From an uncultured Mucispirillum sp. (GTDB taxonomy: Bacteria > Chrysiogenota > Deferribacteres > Deferribacterales > Mucispirillaceae), in contig CALUZC010000024.1 of the NCBI GenBank assembly GCA_944325215.1, forward strand, positions 1-36,649: 36,649 nucleotides of DNA, in the 5' to 3' direction. Below are positions 8,210 to 17,031 of the stretch, one piece after another (position 1 is the stretch's first letter; each line of letters opens with the position of its first letter). The position numbers and the translations under genes were made by a program. A model generated the notes under the pieces. That model had not been told where the DNA came from. It searched no databases and worked only from the letters and a program-made list of their open reading frames with translations.

Positions 8210-8881
8210 ATGATAAAGTTTTTTAAAAAAATATTTAAAAGAAAACCAAAATATACCCTTTATGAGCTTGGCTCTATGGCAGCAGATAGAAATGATTTTG
8301 CCACTGCATTTAAGTATTTTGTAGCTGATGCAAAGCAGAATAATAATCCACAATCTCAATTTCTAACTGCGTTCTTTTTATATCACGGCACAGGTGTTAC
8401 AAAAAATTACAAGTATGCTCTTGACTGGTTTGAGTTAGCTGCTGAAAATGGTAATGTTGATGCTATGTTTTATATTGGAGAAATCCATAAGAATGGTAAA
8501 GGTGTTATGAAAAATATAAATAAAGCAGCTGCATGGTATTTAAAAGCTGCTGAACTTGGCCATACAGAAGCACAGTTTAATATAGGCTTTTGTTATAAAA
8601 ATGGTAAAGGTGTTCCTAAAAATGACATTGAAGCATTAAGATGGCTTGAGCCTGCTGCTGAAAAAGGCCATATGAAAGCTCAGTATAATATGGGCATTAT
8701 GTGTGCAGGTGGCAGAGGTATGCCTAAAGATGATGAGGCAGCAGTTGAATGGTATAGAAAGGCAGCTATGCAGGGCTATACTATTGCTATGTATAATCTT
8801 GGCTTTATGTATCAAAGTGGCAGAGGCGTTGAAAGAGATTATAAAGAAGCTGTAAAATGGTTTAAAAAATCGGGAGAATAG
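8210..8881 (+). CDS. Sel1-repeat (TPR-like) protein
   Basis: A 223-residue protein built almost wholly of Sel1-like repeats of 36 residues. At least five are visible, each with the pattern A.....G.......GKGV.KN...A..W...AAE.GH..AQ, for example GKGVPKNDIEALRWLEPAAE. Such alpha-alpha solenoids mediate protein-protein contact. The repeats begin at about residue 12 after a short basic start (KFFKKIFKRKPKY). No signal peptide is evident, so it is probably cytoplasmic, perhaps membrane-near through its basic tail. It starts 10 bases after the previous stop and ends 2 bases before the next gene, so it belongs to the same operon. The partner is unknown. Confidence 0.88.
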   Translation: MIKFFKKIFKRKPKYTLYELGSMAADRNDFATAFKYFVADAKQNNNPQSQFLTAFFLYHGTGVTKNYKYALDWFELAAENGNVDAMFYIGEIHKNGKGVMKNINKAAAWYLKAAELGHTEAQFNIGFCYKNGKGVPKNDIEALRWLEPAAEKGHMKAQYNMGIMCAGGRGMPKDDEAAVEWYRKAAMQGYTIAMYNLGFMYQSGRGVERDYKEAVKWFKKSGE

Positions 8882-8883
8882 TA

Positions 8884-9696
8884 ATGGATTTTTTTCATTT
8901 ACATACATATGGTTATATTTTTGTATGGTTTATAATATATTCTTTTTTTGGCTGGGTTTATGAAAGCTTATGGGCTAGTTTCAATGAAAAGCAGTGGGTA
9001 AACCGTGGGTTCTTATCTGGTCCTGTTATACCTATTTATGGGGCGGGAGCAGTGCTTTTTGTGCTGCTTTTAGAAAACATAGAAAACCCAGTTGTTATAT
9101 TTTTATTAGGTATGGTAATAGCTTCTATATTAGAGTATTTTACATCTTGGGCTATGGAGAAATTATTTCATGCAAGGTGGTGGGATTATCACCATTACCC
9201 ATTTAATTTAAATGGCAGAATATGTTTATATGGTGCATTATTATTTGGATTTTTTGCTGTATTAATCAATAAAGTTATACAACCTTATGTAGAAAAGTTT
9301 GTAAGCAGTTTTTCAGATTATCAGTTGTATATATTATCAGTTATTTTAATGATTTTATTTTTAACAGATACTACTTTGACCATTAGAAAAGTGCTGCATT
9401 TAAAAGAGCGTTTTAAAGAGCTGCAAAATGCTATTACAGAATACAGGATACAGGCTGAAGCACGTATTAAAGATTATAAAAAATATAGACAGGAGCAGCG
9501 TGCTCAACTTCTTTTAAATATTAGAGAAGAGTTTGAAGAAAGTAAACTTTACCAAAAATTAAAAGAAAAATATGGGGAGCTTTCCTTTAATGAAAAAAGG
9601 CTTTTAAAAGCATTCCCAAATTTTCATTCAATTGAATATGATGATGCAGTCATACGTATAAAAAATAAGCTGGCAGAATTAAAAGTGAGGAAATAA
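8884..9696 (+). CDS. CmpB-type putative membrane transporter protein (ABC_trans_CmpB family)
   Basis: The 270-residue protein matches the family annotated as putative ABC-transporter type IV (CmpB). The N-terminus has [15 protein letters not shown], followed by [17 protein letters not shown], then [21 protein letters not shown] and [12 protein letters not shown]. About five membrane helices fill residues 8-165. The C-terminal 100 residues are charged and predicted coiled coil, rich in Lys, Glu, Arg and Gln. The true function of this family is not established, and no ATPase gene accompanies it here. It sits in the operon between the Sel1-repeat gene (2-base gap) and yjbQ (4-base gap). Confidence 0.8.
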   Translation: MDFFHLHTYGYIFVWFIIYSFFGWVYESLWASFNEKQWVNRGFLSGPVIPIYGAGAVLFVLLLENIENPVVIFLLGMVIASILEYFTSWAMEKLFHARWWDYHHYPFNLNGRICLYGALLFGFFAVLINKVIQPYVEKFVSSFSDYQLYILSVILMILFLTDTTLTIRKVLHLKERFKELQNAITEYRIQAEARIKDYKKYRQEQRAQLLLNIREEFEESKLYQKLKEKYGELSFNEKRLLKAFPNFHSIEYDDAVIRIKNKLAELKVRK

Positions 9697-9700
9697 TATA

Positions 9701-10117
9701 ATGAAATCTTACCGTAAAGAACTTACAATTAACTATCCAAATAGAAGGGGTTATGTGAATATTACACCAGATGTTGAAAAAGCTCTAAAAGAAAGTGGTG
9801 TAAAAGAAGGGCTTGTTTTAGTTAACTCTATGCATATTACATCAAGTGTATTTATAAATGATGATGAGCAGGGCTTACTTTCAGATTTTGAAGTATGGCT
9901 AGAAAAATTAGCACCAGAAAAACCACACAGCCAATACAGGCATAATGGTTATGAAGATAATGCAGATGCTCATATGAAAAGGCAGTTAATGGGTAGAGAA
10001 GTTGTGGTGGCTGTAACTGAAGGAAAGCTGGATTTTGGCACTTGGGAACAAATATTTTACGGAGAATATGACGGTAAAAGAAATAAACGTCTTTTAATAA
10101 AGATTATTGGTGAATAA
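9701..10117 (+). CDS. yjbQ: YjbQ family protein (UPF0047)
   Basis: The 138-residue protein is a full-length member of the YjbQ/UPF0047 family. It shows [13 protein letters not shown], then [16 protein letters not shown], and [18 protein letters not shown]. The conserved histidines and the GxW..IF..E.D motif belong to the family's presumed active site. Some members show weak thiamine-phosphate synthase activity, but the physiological role is unknown. It starts 4 bases after the preceding stop. Confidence 0.9.
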   Translation: MKSYRKELTINYPNRRGYVNITPDVEKALKESGVKEGLVLVNSMHITSSVFINDDEQGLLSDFEVWLEKLAPEKPHSQYRHNGYEDNADAHMKRQLMGREVVVAVTEGKLDFGTWEQIFYGEYDGKRNKRLLIKIIGE

Positions 10118-10121
10118 ATAC

Positions 10122-11477
10122 ATGGTTAAATTGTTTTCATCTTTTATACTTATTTTTCTTTTATGTTTCTATGCATATGGTTATGAAAAAGTATATTTTG
10201 AAGATGAAGAAAATTCACTACGATATATGATAAGGGATTATAATTTTATTCGTGGTTATAATCAGCTTTGGCAGGCTGCATGCGAAAGCACCAATATATC
10301 TTTATATGATGATTTTATTAATAAAGATTTCAGCCAAATACCACCTAAAAAAGCACGAGAGGAAGCAATTAATTTCATTATTAATTATCAAGTTAATATT
10401 GATTTTGGTAATAACGGTATGCTTTTAAGGTATCCACTTACCAATATTTTAGTGATACAAAATAGAGCATTATTAAAAGCAAGAAAAATATTAAATGAGC
10501 TTCCAATACATGAAAAAACTAGTTTAGTATATTTAGCAGCAGGTATTTCATATATTAAAAGTGACGGTCTTTATGAGCTTGAAAAACTGCAAAAAATATT
10601 TAAAGAATGGCTTCGGCTTGGCGGTGATGATTTTAAGCACATATCACAATCAGAAAAAGAAAATAGAAAAAAGTTTTTTACATATATTGCAAATATGGAC
10701 AGCTCTCCAGATGCAGGGGAAGAATTTATTAATATTATTGTGCAAAATTATTATAACGAACTTTTTTTTAAAAAAGGGTATTTTGATTTATTTAACACTC
10801 AAGAATATATTCCAATAGATAATAATGAAATAGCAGCAGGTAAAAATTTTGTAGAATATTATACTGATTTTATTAAGGCAGAATATATGGATATAGTAAG
10901 CCTTGAACATTTTAGGCTAAATATGGCAGGAAAAGATATAAACCATTACTTTACAGTGTGGGATTATGATAATAATTTAAAAAGAATAAGAGATAATTTT
11001 TATATTTTTCCATTTAACAAACAAACTTTTGTAATATTTACAGATGAAACAGAAGATGAATATATTTTTAGGTTAAACTATTATAATCCACGTTATATAT
11101 CTAAACCAGAATTTGCAGAGGTTATAGTATCAAAAAAAGATAATAATGTTAAAAGCCGTCAATTATGGTCATATCAACACGCAAGGGGCAGGGTAGTAAG
11201 TCCGTTAACTGCTGATCCGTCATTTGTATGCAGCAGCAATATTGACGACAGGAAGCTTATAATATGTGAAAGTTTTATATTACGAATGCTTGATAAAATA
11301 AGTAGCAGAAAATATTATACATTATATTCCAGTGTAAAAAATAGACCTAAATTAAAGTATAACCTTAATAAAATCCACACTACTTTTAAAGATGAGATAG
11401 CAGGCTGCAATGTTGATAAAGATTGTATGCAGCAGGCTTATGAAAAATATTTAGATGCTATGATAAAAGAGTTTTAA
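10122..11477 (+). CDS. Secreted protein of unknown function
   Basis: I do not recognise this 451-residue protein. It begins with a signal peptide (MVKLFSSFILIFLLCFYAYG, probable cleavage around residue 20), so it is exported. The rest is mixed alpha/beta and rich in Tyr, Asn and Asp. Its last 30 residues contain CNVDKDCMQQAYEKYLDAM. This resembles the Cys-x(n)-Cys-helix pattern of LprI-like (DUF1311) proteins, but the match is weak. I chose the ATG at 10122, just after the yjbQ stop; an upstream TTG would overlap yjbQ. Its 3' end overlaps that of the convergent btuC by 4 bases. It is the last gene of the pncA operon run. Confidence 0.7.
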   Translation: MVKLFSSFILIFLLCFYAYGYEKVYFEDEENSLRYMIRDYNFIRGYNQLWQAACESTNISLYDDFINKDFSQIPPKKAREEAINFIINYQVNIDFGNNGMLLRYPLTNILVIQNRALLKARKILNELPIHEKTSLVYLAAGISYIKSDGLYELEKLQKIFKEWLRLGGDDFKHISQSEKENRKKFFTYIANMDSSPDAGEEFINIIVQNYYNELFFKKGYFDLFNTQEYIPIDNNEIAAGKNFVEYYTDFIKAEYMDIVSLEHFRLNMAGKDINHYFTVWDYDNNLKRIRDNFYIFPFNKQTFVIFTDETEDEYIFRLNYYNPRYISKPEFAEVIVSKKDNNVKSRQLWSYQHARGRVVSPLTADPSFVCSSNIDDRKLIICESFILRMLDKISSRKYYTLYSSVKNRPKLKYNLNKIHTTFKDEIAGCNVDKDCMQQAYEKYLDAMIKEF

Positions 11478-12451
11478 ATTTTACCACCTTTTATTATTAG
11501 AAAAATAAAAAATGGAGCACCAAGAAGTGATGTAATAATAGCAACGGGCAGTTCAATTGGTGCTATAATAATTCTTGCAAAAGTATCACACATTACTAAA
11601 AAAGCACCACCTGCAAAAAATGTGGCAGGTATTAATATTTTATTTATACTGCTTATTGTTATTCTAATAATATGGGGTATCATCATGCCTACAAAACCAA
11701 TAGGGCCAGCTGCAGATGTTATTATAGCTATGGCAAATGATACTGTAAAATATAATATAGTGATAGTTCTTGTAACGTTTACACCTCTGCTGTGGGCAAT
11801 ATTGGAGCCTGTTGCTAAAATATCTAACTCTTTATGAAATGAATAAACGGTTATAAAAAATATTAATGATACAGGTAAAATAAAGAATATGTTATCAATA
11901 GTTATATTTGATGTTGAGCCTATCATATACCTTGTTATTTTATAATTTGATGCAGGGTCTGCAAAATACTGTAAAAACATAATTAATGCCGATGAAAAAA
12001 AGTTTATAGCAACGCCTGCTAAAAGTAAAGTATTGCTATATATTTTACCTGTAAAAGAAGCTATGCTGTATACAAGTAAAATAGATAACACTCCACCAGC
12101 CATAGCAAAAAATGAGCTGCCTAAAAAAGCTATTGTGACTGAATATGTGCCAGAAACTATAAATAATGCTGCCCCTAGAGATGCTCCACTTGCTACACCT
12201 AATGTATATGGAGTAGCAATAGGATTTTTAAAAACAGACTGGAAAACAAGCCCGCTTAAAGCCAAAATACTACCAGTTAAAAAACCAGCTATTACTCTTG
12301 GCAGACGTGAGCCAAAAAATACGTAATTATCTATCATTTCTTTATTTAATATATTGCCATAATCCAGTTTATGCCAGCCTATAAAAGGTGATAAGCATAT
12401 AATTATAAAACTTATAAAAAATAATAAAAAAAGTTTTGCTTTACTGCTCAT
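11474..12451 (-). CDS. btuC: Cobalamin ABC importer, permease (BtuC-like, FecCD family)
   Basis: This is the inner-membrane permease of a type II ABC importer for vitamin B12 (or a related corrinoid). The 325-residue protein is very hydrophobic, with eight to ten helices. It has the FecCD hallmarks GSILALSGLVFQSVFKNPIA followed by TPYTLGVASGASLGA near residue 80, and AAGPIGFVGMMIPHIIR in the coupling region near 240. FecCD proteins also serve siderophores and haem; the cobalamin assignment rests on the riboswitch and btuB in the same operon. Its start overlaps the ATPase stop by 4 bases. Confidence 0.85.
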   Translation of the reverse strand: MSSKAKLFLLFFISFIIICLSPFIGWHKLDYGNILNKEMIDNYVFFGSRLPRVIAGFLTGSILALSGLVFQSVFKNPIATPYTLGVASGASLGAALFIVSGTYSVTIAFLGSSFFAMAGGVLSILLVYSIASFTGKIYSNTLLLAGVAINFFSSALIMFLQYFADPASNYKITRYMIGSTSNITIDNIFFILPVSLIFFITVYSFHKELDILATGSNIAHSRGVNVTRTITILYFTVSFAIAIITSAAGPIGFVGMMIPHIIRITISSINKILIPATFFAGGAFLVMCDTFARIIIAPIELPVAIITSLLGAPFFIFLIIKGGKI

Positions 12452-13212
12452 TTTGGAATTATAACCTCTTTATTATCATATTTTATATACGAAAATTCCA
12501 TATTAAAAAGAGAATCAAATATTTTTTTTTCAAACATTTCACTATGGGGTAAAAATGCATGAAGTCTGCCTTCTTTTATACATAAAAATTTTGATTTTGC
12601 TTCCAGGCTGTAATTTAAATCATGAGTTACAGATATGATAGTATATTTTTTTTCTGTATTTAGTTTTATTAAAAGGTTATTAATATCATACTTTGTTTTT
12701 GGGTCTAAATTTGATGAAACTTCATCAAAAATTATAAATTCTGCTTCCTGAGCTAATGCTGCTGCAATAGAAACACGTTGTTTTTCTCCACCACTTAATG
12801 ATGAAATATGTCTGTTTTTTAAGTGGTATATATCTGTTAATGTCATGTAGTATGTAATTTTATCCATTTGCTCTTTATCTATTGTGCCAAAATAGTCAAG
12901 ATAAGGGTATCGTCCTGTGGAAACAAATTCTTCCACTGTTAAATCTGCCACAGTAAAATTATATTCCTGGGGCACAAAACTAATTAACTTTGCCCTGTCT
13001 TTTTTATTATATTCTTTTATTTTTTTATTATATAAATAAACACTGCCACTATCTGCTTTTAATATATCCATTATTATATTTACTAATGTAGATTTTCCTG
13101 CACCATTAGGTCCAATTACTGATATCATTTCACCATGTTCTATTTGGAAACTTATATTATCTATTATTTTGTGGTTTTTTATACTGTATGTTATATTTTC
13201 TACTTTAATCAT
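12448..13212 (-). CDS. btuD: Cobalamin ABC importer, ATPase (BtuD-like)
   Basis: This is the ATP-hydrolysing subunit that drives the BtuC channel from the cytoplasm. The 254-residue protein has the complete set of ABC motifs: Walker A GPNGAGKST (34-42), Q-loop SFVPQEY, signature LSGGEKQRVSIAAALAQ, Walker B FIIFDEVSSNLDP, and H-loop SVTHD. It overlaps the binding-protein gene by 8 bases and the permease gene by 4, so all three are translated as one block. The FecE/BtuD/HmuV group cannot be told apart by sequence alone; the operon's riboswitch points to cobalamin. Confidence 0.87.
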   Translation of the reverse strand: MIKVENITYSIKNHKIIDNISFQIEHGEMISVIGPNGAGKSTLVNIIMDILKADSGSVYLYNKKIKEYNKKDRAKLISFVPQEYNFTVADLTVEEFVSTGRYPYLDYFGTIDKEQMDKITYYMTLTDIYHLKNRHISSLSGGEKQRVSIAAALAQEAEFIIFDEVSSNLDPKTKYDINNLLIKLNTEKKYTIISVTHDLNYSLEAKSKFLCIKEGRLHAFLPHSEMFEKKIFDSLFNMEFSYIKYDNKEVIIPK

Positions 13213-14092
13213 TATTTACCTTTATGTATTCATTAGCAAATTTTTCAATAATTTTATCAATTCTAGGTCCTGGTAAACTTAAGTATGTATCATTTAAAAT
13301 AATAATCTTATTATTTTTTTCAGCATATAATGGTATATCTTTCCAGTCATTATAAGCATAAGTAGTATCTCTGCCATGAAACATATCAAAAATTACATAA
13401 GGGTTAGATGATATTATACTTTCTATAGATACTTCTGTATATGGCATATAATCTTTATACGGATTTTCTAAATTTAATATATTTAATATATCATTATAAA
13501 TATTATTTCCACCTGCAATAGTCAAAGATGTAACTTTTGAACCATAATTTCTAAATATGGATACTACAGCTTTATGTTTTTTTCCTTTTTTAATACTTGC
13601 TTTTACTTTATTTATGTTATTTTCTATTTCTTTTTTACGTTTATCTGCCTTTTCTTCTATATGAAATGCTTTTCCTAAAATATCATATGATGTTAATATT
13701 TCATCAATAGTATTATTATTTACAACAACTACTTTTATTCCCATACTTTCCAGATGAGTTTTTTGGTCTGCCATATGTTCATGAATTATGGCTGTATTAA
13801 TTTGTAATTTTGCTATCTGTTCATAATTTATATCACTAAATGTGCCTATTTTTTCTTTATTTTTTGCTTGTTCTGGGTAGTTACAGTAGGTAGTATTAGC
13901 TATAAGATATTTATCTAACCCTAAATCATAAATATATTCTGTAATACTAGGGGAAAGGCTTGCAATTCTTAAACTATCATTGTTACTTATATTATAGTTT
14001 TTTTGGCTGTATAAGATAAAAAATGCTGAAATTAACAGCACTAAAAATATAATAGCCAGTAAAAGCCCATAATTTTCTTTTATTTTTTTCAT
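13205..14092 (-). CDS. btuF: Periplasmic cobalamin-binding protein (BtuF-like)
   Basis: It captures B12 in the periplasm and delivers it to BtuCD. The 295-residue protein has the class III binding-protein fold (PF01497 type), with RIASLSPSITEYIYDLG at about 43-59 and ANTTYCNYPEQAKNKEKIG. The second motif resembles the start of BtuF-like proteins. At the N-terminus a basic tail and one long hydrophobic helix (about 9-28) are followed by polar residues, with no lipobox cysteine and no clear cleavage site. It may remain anchored in the inner membrane rather than being free. It starts 2 bases after tonB stops and overlaps btuD by 8. Confidence 0.83.
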   Translation of the reverse strand: MKKIKENYGLLLAIIFLVLLISAFFILYSQKNYNISNNDSLRIASLSPSITEYIYDLGLDKYLIANTTYCNYPEQAKNKEKIGTFSDINYEQIAKLQINTAIIHEHMADQKTHLESMGIKVVVVNNNTIDEILTSYDILGKAFHIEEKADKRKKEIENNINKVKASIKKGKKHKAVVSIFRNYGSKVTSLTIAGGNNIYNDILNILNLENPYKDYMPYTEVSIESIISSNPYVIFDMFHGRDTTYAYNDWKDIPLYAEKNNKIIILNDTYLSLPGPRIDKIIEKFANEYIKVNND

Positions 14093-14094
14093 AC

Positions 14095-14706
14095 TTATTT
14101 ATCCTTTAATGTAAATGTAATTTTTAGCTCAAAAATAGAATCAACTTTATTTCCATTTTCTATAGCTGGCTTAAATTTAGCATTTTTTACTGATTTTTCC
14201 GCCTGCTTATCAAGTTTTTTATATCCTGAAGATTTTATTATTTTGTAATTTATTAGTTTACCATTTTTATCTATATTTATTCTAAATATAACAGTTCCTT
14301 CCTCTTTATTTCTACGGGAAGATAAAGGGTAGGAAGGGCTTGGAATATAGCTTGCATATCCTTGGGTAAAGTTTGCATTTTTATTATAGCCTTCCATACC
14401 AGCTTTAGCAGATTTATTTATATTCTGCCTGTTTATTTCATGCTGTTTCTTTTTGCCTGTATCACTTTTTTCTTTTTTTTCTACCTTTTCATTTTTCGTT
14501 CTTTTAGATGATACTTTATCACTTCCTATATTATCTTTTGATGTTTGGCTTCCTCTGTTTGCTGTATGAACAGTATATATTTCTATAGATGTATAAGCAG
14601 ATGATAAAGCAGTATTATTTTTCATACTTTCATGTTTACTAAAACTATATAGTAAAACAGTATGTATCAAAATTGATATAATAAATGTAAAAGGTAGTTT
14701 ATTCAT
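14095..14706 (-). CDS. tonB: TonB-family energy transducer
   Basis: It couples the inner-membrane proton motive force (through ExbB/ExbD, not in this window) to the outer-membrane receptor. The 203-residue protein has an N-terminal membrane helix (about 4-20, FTFIISILIHTVLLYSF with the conserved Ser and His). A charged periplasmic linker rich in Lys, Glu, Ser and Asn takes the place of the usual Pro-rich one. The TonB C-terminal domain at about 115-203 has EGTVIFRINIDKNGKL, IIKSSGYKKLDKQAEKSV and AKFKPAIENG. It lies 1 base from btuB and 2 from btuF, so it is a dedicated TonB for this receptor. Confidence 0.9.
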   Translation of the reverse strand: MNKLPFTFIISILIHTVLLYSFSKHESMKNNTALSSAYTSIEIYTVHTANRGSQTSKDNIGSDKVSSKRTKNEKVEKKEKSDTGKKKQHEINRQNINKSAKAGMEGYNKNANFTQGYASYIPSPSYPLSSRRNKEEGTVIFRINIDKNGKLINYKIIKSSGYKKLDKQAEKSVKNAKFKPAIENGNKVDSIFELKITFTLKDK

Positions 14707-14707
14707 T

Positions 14708-16588
14708 TTATATTTTAGCTTTTAACCCCGCAAATATTTCTATACCTTTTGTACCATAGCCATAAATTTCTTCATAATCTTCATTGGTTAGGTTTGTGCC
14801 TTTTATATAAACTTGAATATTATCATTAATATCATAAGATATATTAGCATTTAAAAGAAAATAGTCATCATTTATATTGCTGTTTTCATATACTGTGGCA
14901 ACACTTTCTCCGCTGTATATAAATCCTATATTAATTTTTAATCTATCTATCGGTATAATATTAATATAGGTAGATACCTGATGTTCTGGGCGTCTTGCAA
15001 GTGGGTTGCCGTCAATATTAAACGTTTGCAGCCAAGTATAAGTTGCACCAAAATTAATATATTTTACAGGCTCAAATGAAATATCTGCTTCAATCCCCCT
15101 TGTATGGGTTTTTGTTTCGTTATAAAATCCTGTTTTTATGCTGTTTGTATCATCAATATAAGAGCCGTAAGCAATCATATTATTATAATAATTATCAAAC
15201 CATGAAAGCCCATATACTATTTTTCTATTTAAAAGTCCGTTGGAAAATCCAACTTCATATGCAAAACTTTCCTGCATTTTTAAACTGCTGTTGCCAAATA
15301 CAGGGTCGTATAACTGGTAAAGAGATGGTGATAATGCACCATTTCCAACAGATGCTTTTATCTGCATATCAATGGCAGTAATATCATATACAGATGATAC
15401 TCTGTAGAGTGGTACAAACTCCATATTTTCATCTTTTTGACCGCGAAAGGCTAGTATTGTAACCCAGTTATCAAAAAGGGTGATTGTGCCTTGAAGGTAG
15501 CCTGCAACATTATTTACATCTTTATTATTTTTAAGTGAGCCAGTGCGGGTAAATATTTGGTTATATTCATAATTTATGCCAGCACTTAATATAAATTCAT
15601 CAATAATATATACATTATTTTGAAAGTCTAAGTTTATAGTATGGCCGTCAAAAATATCGTTTTCATTATTTCTTATTTGAGATGATGAGCCATATATTCT
15701 ATCCTGATATGTATATGCTAAATTTATTGACGGCTCCCATATATCATTATATAGGTAACTGGTTTTAAAATAAGTGCTTACTCGCTTTGTATCCTGCATA
15801 TAGTCAGGATTATCGTTATTTGCTCCGCCCCCACTATCTAAATCACTTTTTCTATTAGTATAATCTATGTAAAATGAAGTATTTAAATTATCAACTGGGC
15901 TGCCACCTAAATATGTAGAAAAATGCCCCATTGCATCTGGGTCATTTTCAGTATTACCATATTTATAAGCAGCAGACGATACATTTTCATCGTATAAAAA
16001 TGCTGCATTTACCCTGTAATCAAACCTGTCTTTAGAACCAAAAAGAGATGCATTGCCAGTATAGTATGCACTTAATAGTGAACTTTGTAATTGAGTGTAT
16101 GCTTGAACTGGTCTATCACCGCCTTTTTTTGTAATAATATTAATAGCACCATTCATGGCAGATGTTCCAAGTGAAGCACTTACTGGTCCTTTTATTATTT
16201 CTATTTTTTCAATATTATCAACTGGTATGCTTGATAAATCAATATCACTGCTAATGCTTGATGCATCATTTACAGGGTTGCCATCTATCATAATCATAGT
16301 AGAACCACTATTACCGCCACGCATACTTAAAGATGTTAATTTACCTGATGAATTTTGGCGTATTACAATACCTGGAACGTATCTTAATACTTCATCAAAA
16401 GTAGATGGGTTGATGGCTTGGATTTGCTCTTGTGTAATTGTTGCAATACCGATACCTGCTTTTGTAGAAGCAATGGGGACAGCAAGCCCTGTTACAAAAA
16501 TTTCCTGAGTATTTTCTGTTTGAGCAAAAATACTATTAGTAAATAGTAAATTAAAAAAGATAAATAGTAGTAATGAATATTTTTTCAT
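14708..16588 (-). CDS. btuB: TonB-dependent outer-membrane cobalamin receptor
   Basis: This is an outer-membrane beta-barrel gate that imports B12 into the periplasm with energy from TonB. The 626-residue precursor has a signal peptide ending near SIFAQ, then a TonB-box-like stretch (TQEIFVTG). The plug domain (about 40-155) has EVLRYVPGIVIRQN, SMRGGNSGSTMIMIDGNPVN and IEKIEIIKGPVSASLGTSAM, and the barrel has the C-terminal strand motif YIKGTNLTNEDYEEIYGYGTKG. The final residue is not the usual aromatic. I chose the ATG at 16588, preceded by GGAGGAAGG; an in-frame ATG four codons earlier overlaps that site. The cobalamin riboswitch upstream identifies the ligand class. Confidence 0.92.
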   Translation of the reverse strand: MKKYSLLLFIFFNLLFTNSIFAQTENTQEIFVTGLAVPIASTKAGIGIATITQEQIQAINPSTFDEVLRYVPGIVIRQNSSGKLTSLSMRGGNSGSTMIMIDGNPVNDASSISSDIDLSSIPVDNIEKIEIIKGPVSASLGTSAMNGAINIITKKGGDRPVQAYTQLQSSLLSAYYTGNASLFGSKDRFDYRVNAAFLYDENVSSAAYKYGNTENDPDAMGHFSTYLGGSPVDNLNTSFYIDYTNRKSDLDSGGGANNDNPDYMQDTKRVSTYFKTSYLYNDIWEPSINLAYTYQDRIYGSSSQIRNNENDIFDGHTINLDFQNNVYIIDEFILSAGINYEYNQIFTRTGSLKNNKDVNNVAGYLQGTITLFDNWVTILAFRGQKDENMEFVPLYRVSSVYDITAIDMQIKASVGNGALSPSLYQLYDPVFGNSSLKMQESFAYEVGFSNGLLNRKIVYGLSWFDNYYNNMIAYGSYIDDTNSIKTGFYNETKTHTRGIEADISFEPVKYINFGATYTWLQTFNIDGNPLARRPEHQVSTYINIIPIDRLKINIGFIYSGESVATVYENSNINDDYFLLNANISYDINDNIQVYIKGTNLTNEDYEEIYGYGTKGIEIFAGLKAKI

Positions 16589-16624
16589 ACCTTCCTCCAT
16601 AACTCAAGTGGATACTTGGCTAAT

Positions 16625-16763
16625 ATGTTTGCAGGTCTCCTGACTAACTTTCATCTTAAAACACGCCTTCCCAAGATTATTTCTCAGTGGCATTATGTGT
16701 TTTAATCCAGATTACAGTCGCTTGAGCGGTTAGAGATTTTCACTCTATTCCCTTTTCAAACAT
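16625..16763 (-). promoter_or_regulatory. Cobalamin riboswitch controlling btuB-tonB-btuFDC
   Basis: The minus strand shows the conserved blocks of the AdoCbl-type riboswitch in order: AAAAGGGAAT, GTGAAAATC, a P5 arm ending GCGACTGTAA, GCCACTG, GGGAAGGC, GATGAAAG and CAGGAGACCTGC. P1 forms from ATGTTTG with CAAACAT (16763-16757 and 16631-16625). The L5 sequence CTCAAG (16726-16721) is exactly complementary to CTTGAG at 16608-16603. The latter stands 4 bases before the btuB Shine-Dalgarno, so an L5 pairing could hide the ribosome site when cobalamin is bound. A local hairpin CAAGT/ACTTG competes with that pairing. High B12 is expected to repress. Confidence 0.92.
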
Positions 16764-16770
16764 GAGCTAA

Positions 16771-16799
16771 AATATAGTTTATAAATTTTAAGAAATCAA
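16771..16799 (-). promoter_or_regulatory. Sigma-70-type promoter of the btuB operon
   Basis: On the minus strand TTGATT (16799-16794) and TATATT (16776-16771) are 17 bases apart, directly upstream of the riboswitch aptamer. Confidence 0.65.
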
Positions 16800-16815
16800 G
16801 TAGAAAATTTTTTTC

Positions 16816-16842
16816 TTGACAAATCTTAAAATTATTTATAGT
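16816..16842 (+). promoter_or_regulatory. Sigma-70-type promoter of the RCC1 lipoprotein gene
   Basis: TTGACA at 16816-16821 and TATAGT at 16837-16842, spacer 15 (slightly short), precede the second riboswitch. It is divergent from the btuB promoter without overlapping it. Confidence 0.5.
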
Positions 16843-16855
16843 TTTAATCATAAGA

Positions 16856-17031
16856 TATGCAAACGGAAGTGTGGTGTAAATCCACTGCTGCCCCCCGCAA
16901 CTGTAATATCGGACGAGTTCATGTATATCCACCAAAAAGTTTAGCTTAATGGGAAGGAATGAATTAGGTTGATGATTAAGCCAGGAGACGCTGCATAGTC
17001 TTAAAATATATTCTTCGGGAGGAAGACTATG
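16856..17031 (+). promoter_or_regulatory. Second cobalamin riboswitch, controlling the leader ORF and RCC1 lipoprotein
   Basis: The plus strand carries ACGGAAG, GGTGTAAATCCAC, the P5 arm GCTGCCCCCCGCAACTGTAA, GGGAAGG, then GATGATTAAG and CCAGGAGACGCTGC: all key blocks of an AdoCbl-type aptamer. P1 pairs TATGCA (16856-16861) with TGCATA (16992-16997). The expression platform is clear. P13 is CATAGTCTT (16994-17002) with AAGACTATG (17023-17031), closing a 20-base loop. That loop contains CGGGAGG (17016-17022), which can pair with L5 CCCCCCG (16891-16897) in six of seven positions. The loop sequence is itself a Shine-Dalgarno and the ATG of an 18-codon ORF lies in P13. Ligand binding should therefore shut its translation. 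Confidence 0.93.
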
